64,000 nucleotides of DNA, taken from assembly GCA_016926755.1 (NCBI GenBank), contig JAFGNZ010000048.1, positions 34,643 to 98,642 on the forward strand. The letters are read 5' to 3'. This document shows positions 9,399-17,489 of the stretch, in pieces. A model generated the notes under the pieces. That model was not told the origin of the DNA, did no database searches, and saw nothing but the letters and a program-made list of their open reading frames with translations. The first letter of the stretch is position 1. Every line of letters begins with the position of its first letter. A program made the translations under genes and the position numbers. Source of the stretch: Myxococcaceae bacterium. GTDB taxonomy: Bacteria; Myxococcota; Myxococcia; Myxococcales; Myxococcaceae.

Positions 9399-10529
9399 TC
9401 ACGGGTGCGACTTGCGGGGAATCAGTCCGGGAGGCCTGCTGAGGTTGTCATCCGTTTCCGGCAGCTGCGCCCCCCCGCCGTGCTGAATGGCCTCCGTGCG
9501 GAGCTGGGAGATCTCCTGCGCCGCGGCCCGGGAGCCGTAGCACCGCCCGAACCCACCGAGGAAATCCCAGAGATCATCACGCATCTCCAGTCCAGACTGG
9601 TAGCGCTGGGCGGGATCGCGCTGGAGCGCGCGCATCACGATGGCCCGCATGGGAGCCGAGAGCCTCTGCGTGGCGCGCGCCACGTGCTCCGGGTGGAAGC
9701 GCTCCATGCGCATGGCCATCTCCGGGGCAGGGACCCAGCTCTGCTCCTCGCTCTGTAGCGCGGCCTGGGTGGCGTTGGGCGCTCCGGCCATGCTCATGGC
9801 CTGTTCCACCTCCGGCAGGTCGAGCAGGTGCTTGCCCGTCGTCAGCTCCAGGAGGACCACTCCGAGGGAGAAGAGGTCGGAGCGTGCGTCCAGCGGCTGG
9901 AGCATGAGGTACTCCGGGGAGGAGTAGGCAATGTCCCCCTTGAGGAGAGGGCCTACCGTCGCCAGGCGCCCCTCCATCTTCGAGTAGGCGACGGCGAAGT
10001 CCGTGAGCTTGACGCGCCCGTGCGAGCCCAGGCGGATGTTCCGCGGGCCGACGTCCCGGTGGATGATGCCCAGAGGCCGGCCCTGGGCGTCCCGCTGCGT
10101 GTGCGCATAGTGGAGGGCATCCGCCACCTCGCCCACGACATAGGCCGAGAACTCTTCGGACATGGGCTGCGCCCGCATGGCCGTGAAGTTGAGCAGGGCC
10201 TCCAGGGAGATGCCCTCCACGTGCTCCATGACGACATAGGGTGAGCCCTCGTGCATGCGCACCAGGAACATCTGGGCGATGCAGGGGTGGTTGAGCTGGA
10301 TGATGAGCTTGAATTCCTCCAGGAGCCGGGCGCGCTCGACCGCGTTGGAGGGCTCTCGCAGGCGTTTGATGATCACCGAACCACCCACGACATCCGCATA
10401 ACGGCGGCGCGCGAGCAGCACCTCTCCATTGCTCCTGGCCCCCAGGTACCGGATGAGTTCGTACGAGGTGGCACCGGAGGAGAAGAGGATGACGGGTTTG
10501 GACGTGGGACGCTCAGGGGGTGAGGACAT
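9399..10529 (-). CDS. Eukaryotic-type serine/threonine protein kinase with DFA in place of DFG
   Basis: The 376-residue protein is a Hanks-type kinase. It has a Gly-rich loop (GARSNGEV), VIIK as the ATP-anchoring Lys, a catalytic loop IIHRDVGPRNIRL near residue 157, and the Mg-binding motif LTDFAVAYS near residue 175, where the usual DFG Gly is Ala. An APE-like SSPEY and a normal C-lobe (DARSDLFSLGVVLLEL) follow. The HRD Asp, loop Asn and DFA Asp are all present, so activity is plausible. There is no membrane segment and no obvious sensor domain; the tail is polar. ATG at 10527-10529 is preceded by AAGGAG at good spacing, so a start eight codons upstream is not needed. Confidence 0.92.
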   Translation of the reverse strand: MSSPPERPTSKPVILFSSGATSYELIRYLGARSNGEVLLARRRYADVVGGSVIIKRLREPSNAVERARLLEEFKLIIQLNHPCIAQMFLVRMHEGSPYVVMEHVEGISLEALLNFTAMRAQPMSEEFSAYVVGEVADALHYAHTQRDAQGRPLGIIHRDVGPRNIRLGSHGRVKLTDFAVAYSKMEGRLATVGPLLKGDIAYSSPEYLMLQPLDARSDLFSLGVVLLELTTGKHLLDLPEVEQAMSMAGAPNATQAALQSEEQSWVPAPEMAMRMERFHPEHVARATQRLSAPMRAIVMRALQRDPAQRYQSGLEMRDDLWDFLGGFGRCYGSRAAAQEISQLRTEAIQHGGGAQLPETDDNLSRPPGLIPRKSHP

Positions 10530-10760
10530 CTCGTGCACTCCTTGGATGGGCACGCGAATGGCCGCGCGTGTGACGGCGGGAGAGCAGGCCTACCTTATAG
10601 GTATGGTGTCCGGCATCCTACCAGAAAGCGCCTGCGTCCACGCATCATCCGTGCTGCCAGGTAGGATTGCCGGGAAGAACCTCATGAGTCACTACCCTAC
10701 CAAGGGGGGCAGACATTCGCGGCCCTACCCCGGGGGCATGGCGGCGAACTCCGCGCCGGA
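10530..10760. promoter_or_regulatory. Intergenic region with five CCTACC/GGTAGG hexamers
   Basis: The region upstream of the kinase gene carries CCTACC at 10589-10594, 10617-10622, 10696-10701 and 10724-10729, and its complement GGTAGG at 10660-10665. The second and third copies are the cores of an imperfect inverted repeat (GGCATCCTACC and GGTAGGATTGCC). The first is followed by TTATAGGTA, giving a near-palindrome. No ORF with good coding character covers it. It may hold operator sites for the kinase promoter. Function is inferred only from the repetition. Confidence 0.4.
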
Positions 10761-10763
10761 TAA

Positions 10764-10800
10764 AGAGAAAACGGCCCCCGCCGCAGCGAGAGCCGTTCCC
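10764..10800 (-). terminator. Rho-independent terminator for the lipoprotein/small-ORF unit
   Basis: Read on the minus strand, the segment contains AACGGC, a GC-rich loop region, then GCCGTT followed by TTCTCTTT. The stem plus T-rich tail lies just after the stop of the 68-residue ORF at 10807. It closes the minus-strand unit that begins near 12551. Confidence 0.65.
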
Positions 10801-10806
10801 CTCTCC

Positions 10807-11013
10807 TCAGTCCCTGGCCGGACGGCCCTCCTTCTGCGACGCGGCGTTGTCCTGCATCACGCGGGTATGGTCGCCCGTCTCGAGCTTCGGCTCGGCGCTG
10901 TCGTTGCTGAAAGCCCTCAGCACGAGCCAGTCGCCTGGGGTGGAGCTCATGCGCCGCTGGGCGACCGTGAGCTCTTCCTGCTCCTCACGCTCGCCGGGCC
11001 GCCCGGGCTCCAC
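10807..11013 (-). CDS. Small hypothetical protein (68 aa)
   Basis: A short reading frame with GTG start lies 15 bases after the stop of the upstream lipoprotein gene and just before a hairpin terminator, which supports it being the last gene of that unit. The product is soluble and charged, with no signal peptide or membrane segment. A central stretch (TPGDWLVLRAFSND) looks structured. I do not recognise the family. An internal Met at residue 22 could be the true start. Because it is short, confidence rests mainly on context. Confidence 0.45.
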   Translation of the reverse strand: MEPGRPGEREEQEELTVAQRRMSSTPGDWLVLRAFSNDSAEPKLETGDHTRVMQDNAASQKEGRPARD

Positions 11014-11028
11014 GGCCCGACAACCGCT

Positions 11029-11568
11029 TCACCCTCCCCCGTCCGTCCCTCCATCCGGGGGAGTACCGCCGTCGGTACAGAAGGGCGCTCCACCGGTGGC
11101 CCAGCGGCCGATGAGGGCGCGCTCCTGGGGCGTGGGCGCGGGCTGCCCCAGGGGAGGCATGTTCTGGAACCTCACGACGCGCAGATCGATGGTGGGGGCC
11201 ATCTCCAGGGCTCCGACTTGAGTGCCCCCATCCGAGTTGTAGAAGTCCAGCCGGAAGCCATCGCGACCGCTGTTGGTGGTCTCAGGCCCGTGGCAGTTTG
11301 AGAGGCAATAGGTGGCCATGAGGGGCTGGATGTCCGCGCACCAGGTGGGCACGGGGCCCTGCGGGGGCTCTCCCCCATCCGAGATGTCGGGCAGTCCGAG
11401 CACCTCACAGGTGCGGCCTGCTCCCGGGCGCGCCGAGACACACACGTACGAGTCCGGGCAATCCTCCGCGATCTCGCAGCTCTTCCCGGCGAAGTCGGCC
11501 ACCGAGACGACGCAGCCCACGACAACCAGGGCCGCGGAGACACACACACTGAAGACGGCTCTTTTCAT
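11029..11568 (-). CDS. Lipoprotein with cytochrome c-like domain carrying a CX3CH motif (copy 1)
   Basis: The 179-residue protein starts MKRAVFSVCVSAALVVVGC, with lipobox VVGC. An N-terminal Cys-rich module (SCEIAEDCPDSYVC...TCE) is followed by a Gly/Pro linker and a domain beginning WCADIQPLMATYCLSNCHG. That is the layout of c-type cytochrome domains, except that haem attachment would be C-LSN-CH, three residues between the cysteines instead of two. A distal NMPP gives a plausible axial Met, followed by ERALIGRWATGG, the usual C-terminal helix of such domains. The C-terminus is a low-complexity DGGTPPDGGTDGGG tail. The next gene upstream is a paralogue with the same layout. I infer a periplasmic, outer-membrane-anchored haem protein. 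Confidence 0.8.
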   Translation of the reverse strand: MKRAVFSVCVSAALVVVGCVVSVADFAGKSCEIAEDCPDSYVCVSARPGAGRTCEVLGLPDISDGGEPPQGPVPTWCADIQPLMATYCLSNCHGPETTNSGRDGFRLDFYNSDGGTQVGALEMAPTIDLRVVRFQNMPPLGQPAPTPQERALIGRWATGGAPFCTDGGTPPDGGTDGGG

Positions 11569-11591
11569 GGTGGGCTCGGTTGTCTCCCGCA

Positions 11592-12107
11592 TCAGGGAGT
11601 ACCCCCGTCACAGAAGGGCGCGCCAACCGCTGCCCACCGGCCCAACAGCGCGCGCTGCGCATCGGACGGGGATGGGCTGTTCGCCGGAGGCATGGTCCGG
11701 ATTTCGAAGGCGCGGTACCTGATGCGGCTGGCCATCTCCCTGGCGCCCTTCGGCTGCCCCGCATCGGGCTCGTAGTAGTCCAGCCGGAAGTCGTTCTGTC
11801 CGCTGTTGTTGGTCAGGGGCCCGTGGCAGTTCGCGGTGCAGTACCCATCCAGCACGGGCTTGATGTCCGCGCAGTACGTGGGCGGCACGCCTGCATCCGT
11901 GGGGCCCGCATCCGAGGCAGCCGGGCGCGGTGGGTAGATGATCTCGCAGAAGCGCTGGCCCTCCGGCCCCACGCAGGCGTAGGACTCGGGACACTCCGCG
12001 TCGAGCTGGCACGAGGTGCCCGCGAGCTCGTCCTGCGAGATGAGGCAGCCCGCCGCCGTCAGCACGGCCACGAGCGAGAGAAAGCCACCTGTCAGCCTTG
12101 CGTCCAC
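11592..12107 (-). CDS. Lipoprotein with cytochrome c-like domain carrying a CX3CH motif (copy 2)
   Basis: The 171-residue paralogue of the downstream gene begins MDARLTGGFLSLVAVLTAAGC (lipobox AAGC; GTG start at 12105-12107 with AGAGG upstream). It repeats the Cys-rich N-terminal module (SCQLDAECPESYACV...FCE), a Pro/Asp-Ala-Gly linker, and the haem-type domain: TYCADIKPVLDGYCTANCHG with C-TAN-CH. Then come FRLDYYEPDAG, TMPP and QRALLGRWAAVGAPFC. The two copies are tandem, separated by 23 bases, and look like a gene duplication. If haem is attached, it would depend on the ccm genes located 12 kb away in this window. Confidence 0.8.
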   Translation of the reverse strand: MDARLTGGFLSLVAVLTAAGCLISQDELAGTSCQLDAECPESYACVGPEGQRFCEIIYPPRPAASDAGPTDAGVPPTYCADIKPVLDGYCTANCHGPLTNNSGQNDFRLDYYEPDAGQPKGAREMASRIRYRAFEIRTMPPANSPSPSDAQRALLGRWAAVGAPFCDGGTP

Positions 12108-12116
12108 GCGTCCTCT

Positions 12117-12551
12117 TCAGAAGTGGAAGGTGAGACTCGCCGCATCCGCGGCAGGCTCCGGAAGGAACTCCAGCAACAACCCGTAGGCGAGCGTGAGGCC
12201 CGCCACCCCATACATCACGTTCGCGGTGGCGGCGGCGGTGCGAGACCGATCCAGCGCGGCGCGAGACTCCCGGGCCGTCTCCAGGCTCTCCGCCCGCCGG
12301 GCCTCCCCCCGCGCGAAGTAGCTGAACCCCACTCCCCCCAGCAGCAGGACGCCGCCCGCGACGTAAGCGTAGCGGTGGCCCTGGATGAAGGGCTCCGGGG
12401 CGCGGGTGGGAGCATCCAACCCCGCGGGGGCGGCGGGGGCCGGGGCCGGCTTCGAGGCTGAAGCGGGGGCCTTGGGTTTGGCGGCGGCCGCCGGCAGGGC
12501 AAACGTCAACGCCAGGACGGAAGCGGCGATCCGGCTGCTAGCAGTGAGCAT
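12117..12551 (-). CDS. Hypothetical secreted/membrane protein
   Basis: The 144-residue product starts [24 protein letters not shown], a clear signal peptide. An Ala/Pro/Lys spacer follows, then one membrane segment ([20 protein letters not shown]), a charged Arg/Glu/Ala helix with coiled-coil character, and a second hydrophobic segment ([20 protein letters not shown]). I do not recognise a family. It lies 9 bases before the paralogous cytochrome-like lipoprotein gene and is probably the first gene of that operon. The ATG at 12549-12551 is chosen because it opens the signal peptide. It is divergent from the thiamine operon. Confidence 0.65.
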   Translation of the reverse strand: MLTASSRIAASVLALTFALPAAAAKPKAPASASKPAPAPAAPAGLDAPTRAPEPFIQGHRYAYVAGGVLLLGGVGFSYFARGEARRAESLETARESRAALDRSRTAAATANVMYGVAGLTLAYGLLLEFLPEPAADAASLTFHF

Positions 12552-12600
12552 GGGGGTGAGTATAGCGGGGCATTCCCCCGCAGCAGCAGGTCCGTGCTCG

Positions 12601-12630
12601 TTGACAGGGAGGGTGCGCACTTGTAGTGCG
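12601..12630 (+). promoter_or_regulatory. Candidate thiS promoter with overlapping inverted repeat
   Basis: A perfect -35 hexamer TTGACA lies at 12601-12606. An exact inverted repeat CGCACT-TGT-AGTGCG at 12616-12630 covers the expected -10 position, where the bases match the consensus poorly. This could be an activator-dependent or repressed promoter. No conserved TPP riboswitch core is visible between here and thiS, so thiamine control, if any, would act differently. Confidence 0.35.
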
Positions 12631-12658
12631 TCGGCATCCAGGCAAGGAGCAGCCCACC

Positions 12659-12859
12659 GTGACGGTATGGGTCAACGGAGAAGCGCGCGAGCTGCCCGAG
12701 GGCACCACCCTCGCGGCGCTGCTCGAGTTACTGCGCGTAGGAGGACCGGGCGTGGCGGTGGAGGTGAACGCGGAGGTGGTCCGCCGCGCCAGGCATGCCG
12801 AGCACCACCTCCACGCGCAGGATCGCGTGGAGATCGTCACCTTCGTGGGTGGCGGCTAG
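12659..12859 (+). CDS. thiS: Sulfur carrier protein ThiS
   Basis: This 66-residue ubiquitin-fold protein carries sulfur as a C-terminal thiocarboxylate for thiazole synthesis. It starts [20 protein letters not shown] and ends in the required Gly-Gly (FVGGG). I chose GTG at 12659-12661 because AAGGAG lies nine bases upstream; the frame is open to 12626 but that N-terminus is not ThiS-like. thiG follows eight bases after the stop. No thiF, thiO or thiH is visible here, so the adenylylation and glycine-oxidation steps must be encoded elsewhere. Confidence 0.93.
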   Translation: MTVWVNGEARELPEGTTLAALLELLRVGGPGVAVEVNAEVVRRARHAEHHLHAQDRVEIVTFVGGG

Positions 12860-12867
12860 GAGAGCAC

Positions 12868-13649
<782 letters not shown>

Positions 13650-13650
<1 letters not shown>

Positions 13651-14315
13651 TGCCCGCGCTGCCTCGGCTGATCGTCATCACCGACTGGCGGCTCCCCCGG
13701 ACGCGGCTGCTCTCGGCCCTGGAGCGGGCGCTGGAGGTGGGCCCCACGGTGGCCGTTCAGCACCGCCACCCGGACGCGCCCGCGCGCACCTTCCTGGAAG
13801 AAGCACGGCTGCTCGCGGCGCTATGCCAGGCACGCGGCAACCCGCTCTTCGTCAATGGGCGGCTGGACGTGGCGCTCCTGGTAGGCGCGCACCTTCACCT
13901 GCCGGCCAGGGGCCCCACGGTGGAGGACGCCCGTCCCTACCTGCCCGCGGGAAGGTGGGTGAGCGCCGCCGTCCATGACGCGGACGAGGCCCGGCTTGCC
14001 CGAGGCGCGGACCTGGCGCTGGTGAGCCCCGTATACGCACCGGGCTCCAAGCCAGGAGACAGCCGGGCTCCGCTGGGCCCGGAAGGCTTCCGAGCGCTGG
14101 CGGCGGCCCTGCCCTGTCCGGCGTTGGCGCTCGGTGGCATCACCCCCGAGAGGGCCTTCCTGCTTCCCGAGGCCCATGGGTTCGCGGTCATCTCCGCCAT
14201 CCTCGAGGCGGAGGATCCGGCCGCCACGGCGCGGGCCCTGCTGGCGGCGGCAACGCGGGCTGTAGAGCCAGGGGCCCCCCTCCCGCCAGCCTCCCCCCGC
14301 CAAGAGAGGGCCTGA
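13650..14315 (+). CDS. thiE: Thiamine-phosphate synthase-like protein ThiE (TenI/ThiE family)
   Basis: The 221-residue protein couples the thiazole and pyrimidine halves of thiamine, or acts as a TenI-type thiazole aromatase. It shows LIVITD at strand 1, VQHRHPDAPARTF where ThiE has its Gln/Arg phosphate contacts, LFVNGRLDVAL, HLHLPARG, and DLALVSPVYAPGSKPG. The GPGPVF-type sequence common in ThiE is changed to SPVYAPGSKP. LALGGITPE follows, then a Pro-rich tail. It starts with GTG overlapping the thiG stop. TenI and ThiE are hard to separate by eye, so the exact reaction is less certain than the family. Confidence 0.82.
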
Positions 14316-14337
14316 GTCGCGGTATGCTGCCGCCCCC

Positions 14338-15378
14338 GTGAGCTCCCCTACCAGCATCAAGGACCTGCGCCCGCTCGCCCTCGGCGAGCTCATCGACCGC
14401 TCCGCCACCTTCTGGCGGGCCCACCTCAAGCCGCTCTTCATGCTGTGCTTCGGCTTCGAGCTGATCAACTACATCCTCAGCAAGGGCGTCATCGTCGCCC
14501 TGGAGCGCAGCAATGCCCTCTTCCAGGGCCAGGAGGAGCTCCAGTCTCGGATGGAGGGCGATCCGACGAGCGTACTCGGTGATGTCAGCGTGATGATGCT
14601 GGCCTCCATCGGCCTCTGGTTCGTGCTCGTCTGGAGCTACTGGCTCGCGACCCTGGTCGTCGCCCGGTACGTGGTCCCCATCCAGCTCGGTGAGCCCGCG
14701 AGCCCGGCGGAGAGCCTGCGCCGAGGCTTGAGCCGGCTGGGCTCCCTCACCGGCGCCTACCTCCTCTCGAACCTCTGGGGCCTCGGCGTCAGCCTGCTGC
14801 TGGTGCTCCCCGGCGCCATCCTCGCCGGAGTGGGCGCGCTCATGGGCCGGAGCACCTCCAGCTCGGGCGTCGCGCTCCTGGGTGTCCTGCTGCTCGCCGG
14901 AGGCATGATCCTGGGCCTCCTCGGCGCGCTGGCCGCGCTCCTCTGGTACTTCCTGCGCTTTGCCCTCCTGGCTCAGGTGTTCGCCATGGAGGATCTGCCC
15001 GCCACCCGCGCATTCCGACGCTCGGGAGAGCTCATCTCCGGTCGCGTCCAGCCCGGCTTCATGGGCCGCGTCAAGGTCCGAGCGATGATCCTCTTCACCG
15101 CCATCTTCGGCATCCTCATCGCCGTGAGCTTCACCTTCAGCCTCCCGGCCTGGATCGTCCGCATGGCCTACGGCCACCTGACCGATCCCTCCGCCGCCGC
15201 GACCAACCCCATCCCCCAGCTCCTCCTCGTTCCCGTGGAGCTGTTCCAGGTGGTGGGACAGTCCCTCTTCACCCCGCTGGCGCTCGTCTTCTCCGCGATG
15301 TTCTACCTGGACATGCGGGTGCGCCGTGAAGGGCTGGATCTCGAACGCCGCCTCGACTCCCTCCGCCCCGCCGCATGA
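14338..15378 (+). CDS. Multi-pass membrane protein, unknown function
   Basis: The 346-residue protein starts MSSPTSIKDLRPLALGELID, a segment typical of membrane proteins with a glycerophosphoryl-diester-phosphodiesterase-like membrane domain. About six hydrophobic segments follow (for example LFMLCFGFELINYIL, VSLLLVLPGAILAGVGALMG, VALLGVLLLAGGMILGLLGA, MILFTAIFGILIAVSF). It sits 27 bases before the DUF4129 gene and is probably cotranscribed with it and the DUF4350 gene. GTG at 14338 is the start. No catalytic motif is visible. In related operons such genes accompany MoxR/DUF58 genes, which are absent here. Confidence 0.75.
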   Translation: MSSPTSIKDLRPLALGELIDRSATFWRAHLKPLFMLCFGFELINYILSKGVIVALERSNALFQGQEELQSRMEGDPTSVLGDVSVMMLASIGLWFVLVWSYWLATLVVARYVVPIQLGEPASPAESLRRGLSRLGSLTGAYLLSNLWGLGVSLLLVLPGAILAGVGALMGRSTSSSGVALLGVLLLAGGMILGLLGALAALLWYFLRFALLAQVFAMEDLPATRAFRRSGELISGRVQPGFMGRVKVRAMILFTAIFGILIAVSFTFSLPAWIVRMAYGHLTDPSAAATNPIPQLLLVPVELFQVVGQSLFTPLALVFSAMFYLDMRVRREGLDLERRLDSLRPAA

Positions 15379-15405
15379 CGTGGCCCCTCCAGACCTGAGC
15401 CCCGC

Positions 15406-16287
15406 GTGCTGACCCTCGCCCTCCCCCTGCTCCTTGCCGTGGTGCCGTGCACCGATCTGGAGGCGGACCTCCACCTCATCGAGGAGGCCTCGAAGAGCCG
15501 TCCCGACGAGCTGCCCTCCCTCATCGAGGATCTCGAGGGGAGCGCCGGAGGAATGCCGCTGCGCCCTGCCGGCAACCTCCCCGCCGAGCAGCTCGCCAGC
15601 GACGTGGCGGCCCGTCTGCGAGCGGCCTGCGAACTCCAGGAGGCGACGGCGCGCTCACAGGCCCCTCTGCCCGCGAGTGAGCCGGACCGGCTCCGCTCCA
15701 TCCTCGACCGGGCCGAGTTCGCCCAGGCCCGCCAGCGCAACACCGATCTCCTCCAGCGCATCATCCGCCAGCTCGAAGACTGGATCATGCGCCTCTTCCA
15801 AGCCCGCGGCGCCGAGGGATACTCCGCCACCGCGCGCGCGGTAGTGCTGGGACTGGCCCTCGCGGTGTTGCTCGGGGGGCTCTTGCGCTTCCTCCGCTCG
15901 CGCCGTCCCGCCGCGGCCCAGCCCTCGTCCAGGGAGGAAACCACCGCGCCGCTCGAGCTCGACTCCCCACGCGAGCACCTCCAGCGCGCCCAAACAACGC
16001 TCGCCTCGGATACCCGCGAAGCCATCCGCCAGGGCTTGCTGGCCCTGCTCTCCACGCTGGAAGAGCGACAGCTGGCCCGACCCGATCGCGTGAAGACGAA
16101 CCGCGAGCTCGCCGCCGAGCTGCCAGATCGTGGGGCTCCCGCCCTCCTCGTCCAGGAGGTGGAGCGGCTGGTGCGCTGGTACGACCGCACCTTCTACTCG
16201 CTGTCTCCCGTACCTCCCGAAGAGGCCGCGCGCTTCGTGGCGGACGTGGAGCGCCTGCATGCCTCACCGCCGGGAGGGGTGGCATGA
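15406..16287 (+). CDS. DUF4129 domain-containing membrane protein
   Basis: The 293-residue protein has a short signal sequence (MLTLALPLLLAVVP), a helical extracytoplasmic region, one membrane segment (AVVLGLALAVLLGGLLRFL, about residues 145-163), and a cytoplasmic C-terminal DUF4129 domain. The conserved ending ERLVRWYDRTFYSL and PVPPEEAARFVADV is diagnostic of that domain. DUF4129 proteins are usually encoded with DUF4350, DUF58 and MoxR ATPase genes and are suspected to act in envelope or polysaccharide functions. Its TGA overlaps the ATG of the next gene. Confidence 0.8.
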   Translation: MLTLALPLLLAVVPCTDLEADLHLIEEASKSRPDELPSLIEDLEGSAGGMPLRPAGNLPAEQLASDVAARLRAACELQEATARSQAPLPASEPDRLRSILDRAEFAQARQRNTDLLQRIIRQLEDWIMRLFQARGAEGYSATARAVVLGLALAVLLGGLLRFLRSRRPAAAQPSSREETTAPLELDSPREHLQRAQTTLASDTREAIRQGLLALLSTLEERQLARPDRVKTNRELAAELPDRGAPALLVQEVERLVRWYDRTFYSLSPVPPEEAARFVADVERLHASPPGGVA

Positions 16288-17468
16288 AGAACCTGCGCCC
16301 CCTCCTCTTCTTCGGAGTCCTCATCGCCGTGGCGGCGGCGCTGGGGCTGGCAGCGCGGCAGGCACCGCCGCAGTCCACCCTCCCTTCCGTGGACAACCCA
16401 GGCCCGCTCGGGCTGCGCGCGCTCTACCTCTATCTGCGCGAGGGCGGTGCCGACATCGCCGCTCACCGTGACTCTCTGGAGACCCTGCCCTCCCAGCTCC
16501 GGACCGTCGTCATCGCGGCGCCTCAGGCCCGGGCCGTGTCCTCCGCGGAGGTCGAGCAACTGCAGCGCTTCGTGCGCGCCGGAGGAACCCTCGTCCTGCT
16601 CACCTCGCGGGAGAAGGAGAAGGGCCAGCCGGCGCTGGAACAGTGGCTGGAGTTGGAGCGGGGCTCCTTGCTGCCCGCGAGCTCACGCGGCCTCCCTGAC
16701 GGTGCTCAGGATCTCGCCGGAACCACCGTGCAGGTGTGGCTCCCCGCGGGCGCGGCGCGCGGCCTGAGCGGGCTCCGGGTTTCACGCGACCTGGGCGTCA
16801 CCGTGGGACTGCCAGAGGCCGTGCCCCTCGCGGGCCTGGAGGACACCATCGCGCTGTGGCGGCTCGGCCTGGGCCAGGGCGAGGTGTACGTCGCGGCGGG
16901 CCCGGACCTGGCGGAGAACCGGCGGCTGGAGCTGCTGGACAACCTGCGCTTCTGGGACGCGCTCGCCGCCCGGGGCCCCCTGGCGTTCGACGAGTTCCAC
17001 CACTCGGAGGCGCCCCCGCCACCTCTCTCACGGGGCCTCTGGGTATTCGCGCTCCAGTGCCTGGCCGTGGGGGCGCTCTATGTCTTCGCCCGGGGAACCC
17101 GCTTCGGCGCACCGCGGCCCCAACTGCCGGAGCGGCACCGCTCGGCGCTCGAGTACGTGCAGGCCCTGGGCTGGCTCGCGCGCCGAGCCAGGGTGGAGCG
17201 CGAGCTGCTGCCCGAGATGGCCCGACACCTGCGCCAGCTCATGCAAGACCGGCTGGGCATCCCCCTCGCGCTCTCCGAGGAGGAGGCCGCCCGGATGCTG
17301 GAGCAGCGCTGCGGCGTTCCTCCCTCACACTACCTGGAGGCACGCGCGGAGCTGGCGCGGACGCTGGACCAGCGAGACATCTCCCCGAAGGACTATTCCC
17401 GCGTGGCGGCCCGGTATGCGCGGCTGGAGTCCGTCATCACCGGCCGCGCCTCCACTGACACCGCCTGA
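16284..17468 (+). CDS. DUF4350 domain-containing membrane protein
   Basis: The 394-residue protein starts MKNLRPLLFFGVLIAVAAAL, a signal anchor. Then comes a DUF4350/GATase-like segment with NPGPLGLRALYLYLREGGADI and a Rossmann-type core (LRTVVIAAPQAR, FVRAGGTLVLLTSRE). A second membrane segment (LWVFALQCLAVGALYVFARG, about residues 252-271) precedes a cytoplasmic helical tail with ERHRSALEYVQALGWLARRA. It overlaps the DUF4129 gene by four bases, a pairing seen in many bacteria. Its role is unknown. The gene converges on exoP with a gap of 21 bases. Confidence 0.8.
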   Translation: MKNLRPLLFFGVLIAVAAALGLAARQAPPQSTLPSVDNPGPLGLRALYLYLREGGADIAAHRDSLETLPSQLRTVVIAAPQARAVSSAEVEQLQRFVRAGGTLVLLTSREKEKGQPALEQWLELERGSLLPASSRGLPDGAQDLAGTTVQVWLPAGAARGLSGLRVSRDLGVTVGLPEAVPLAGLEDTIALWRLGLGQGEVYVAAGPDLAENRRLELLDNLRFWDALAARGPLAFDEFHHSEAPPPPLSRGLWVFALQCLAVGALYVFARGTRFGAPRPQLPERHRSALEYVQALGWLARRARVERELLPEMARHLRQLMQDRLGIPLALSEEEAARMLEQRCGVPPSHYLEARAELARTLDQRDISPKDYSRVAARYARLESVITGRASTDTA

Positions 17469-17489
17469 GCCCACGCCTCCCGGAGCGCG

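Noticed and set aside
12552..12658. TPP riboswitch before thiS
   Set aside because: No CTGAGA or second conserved TPP-aptamer segment is present; only a short inverted repeat and a -35 box are seen.
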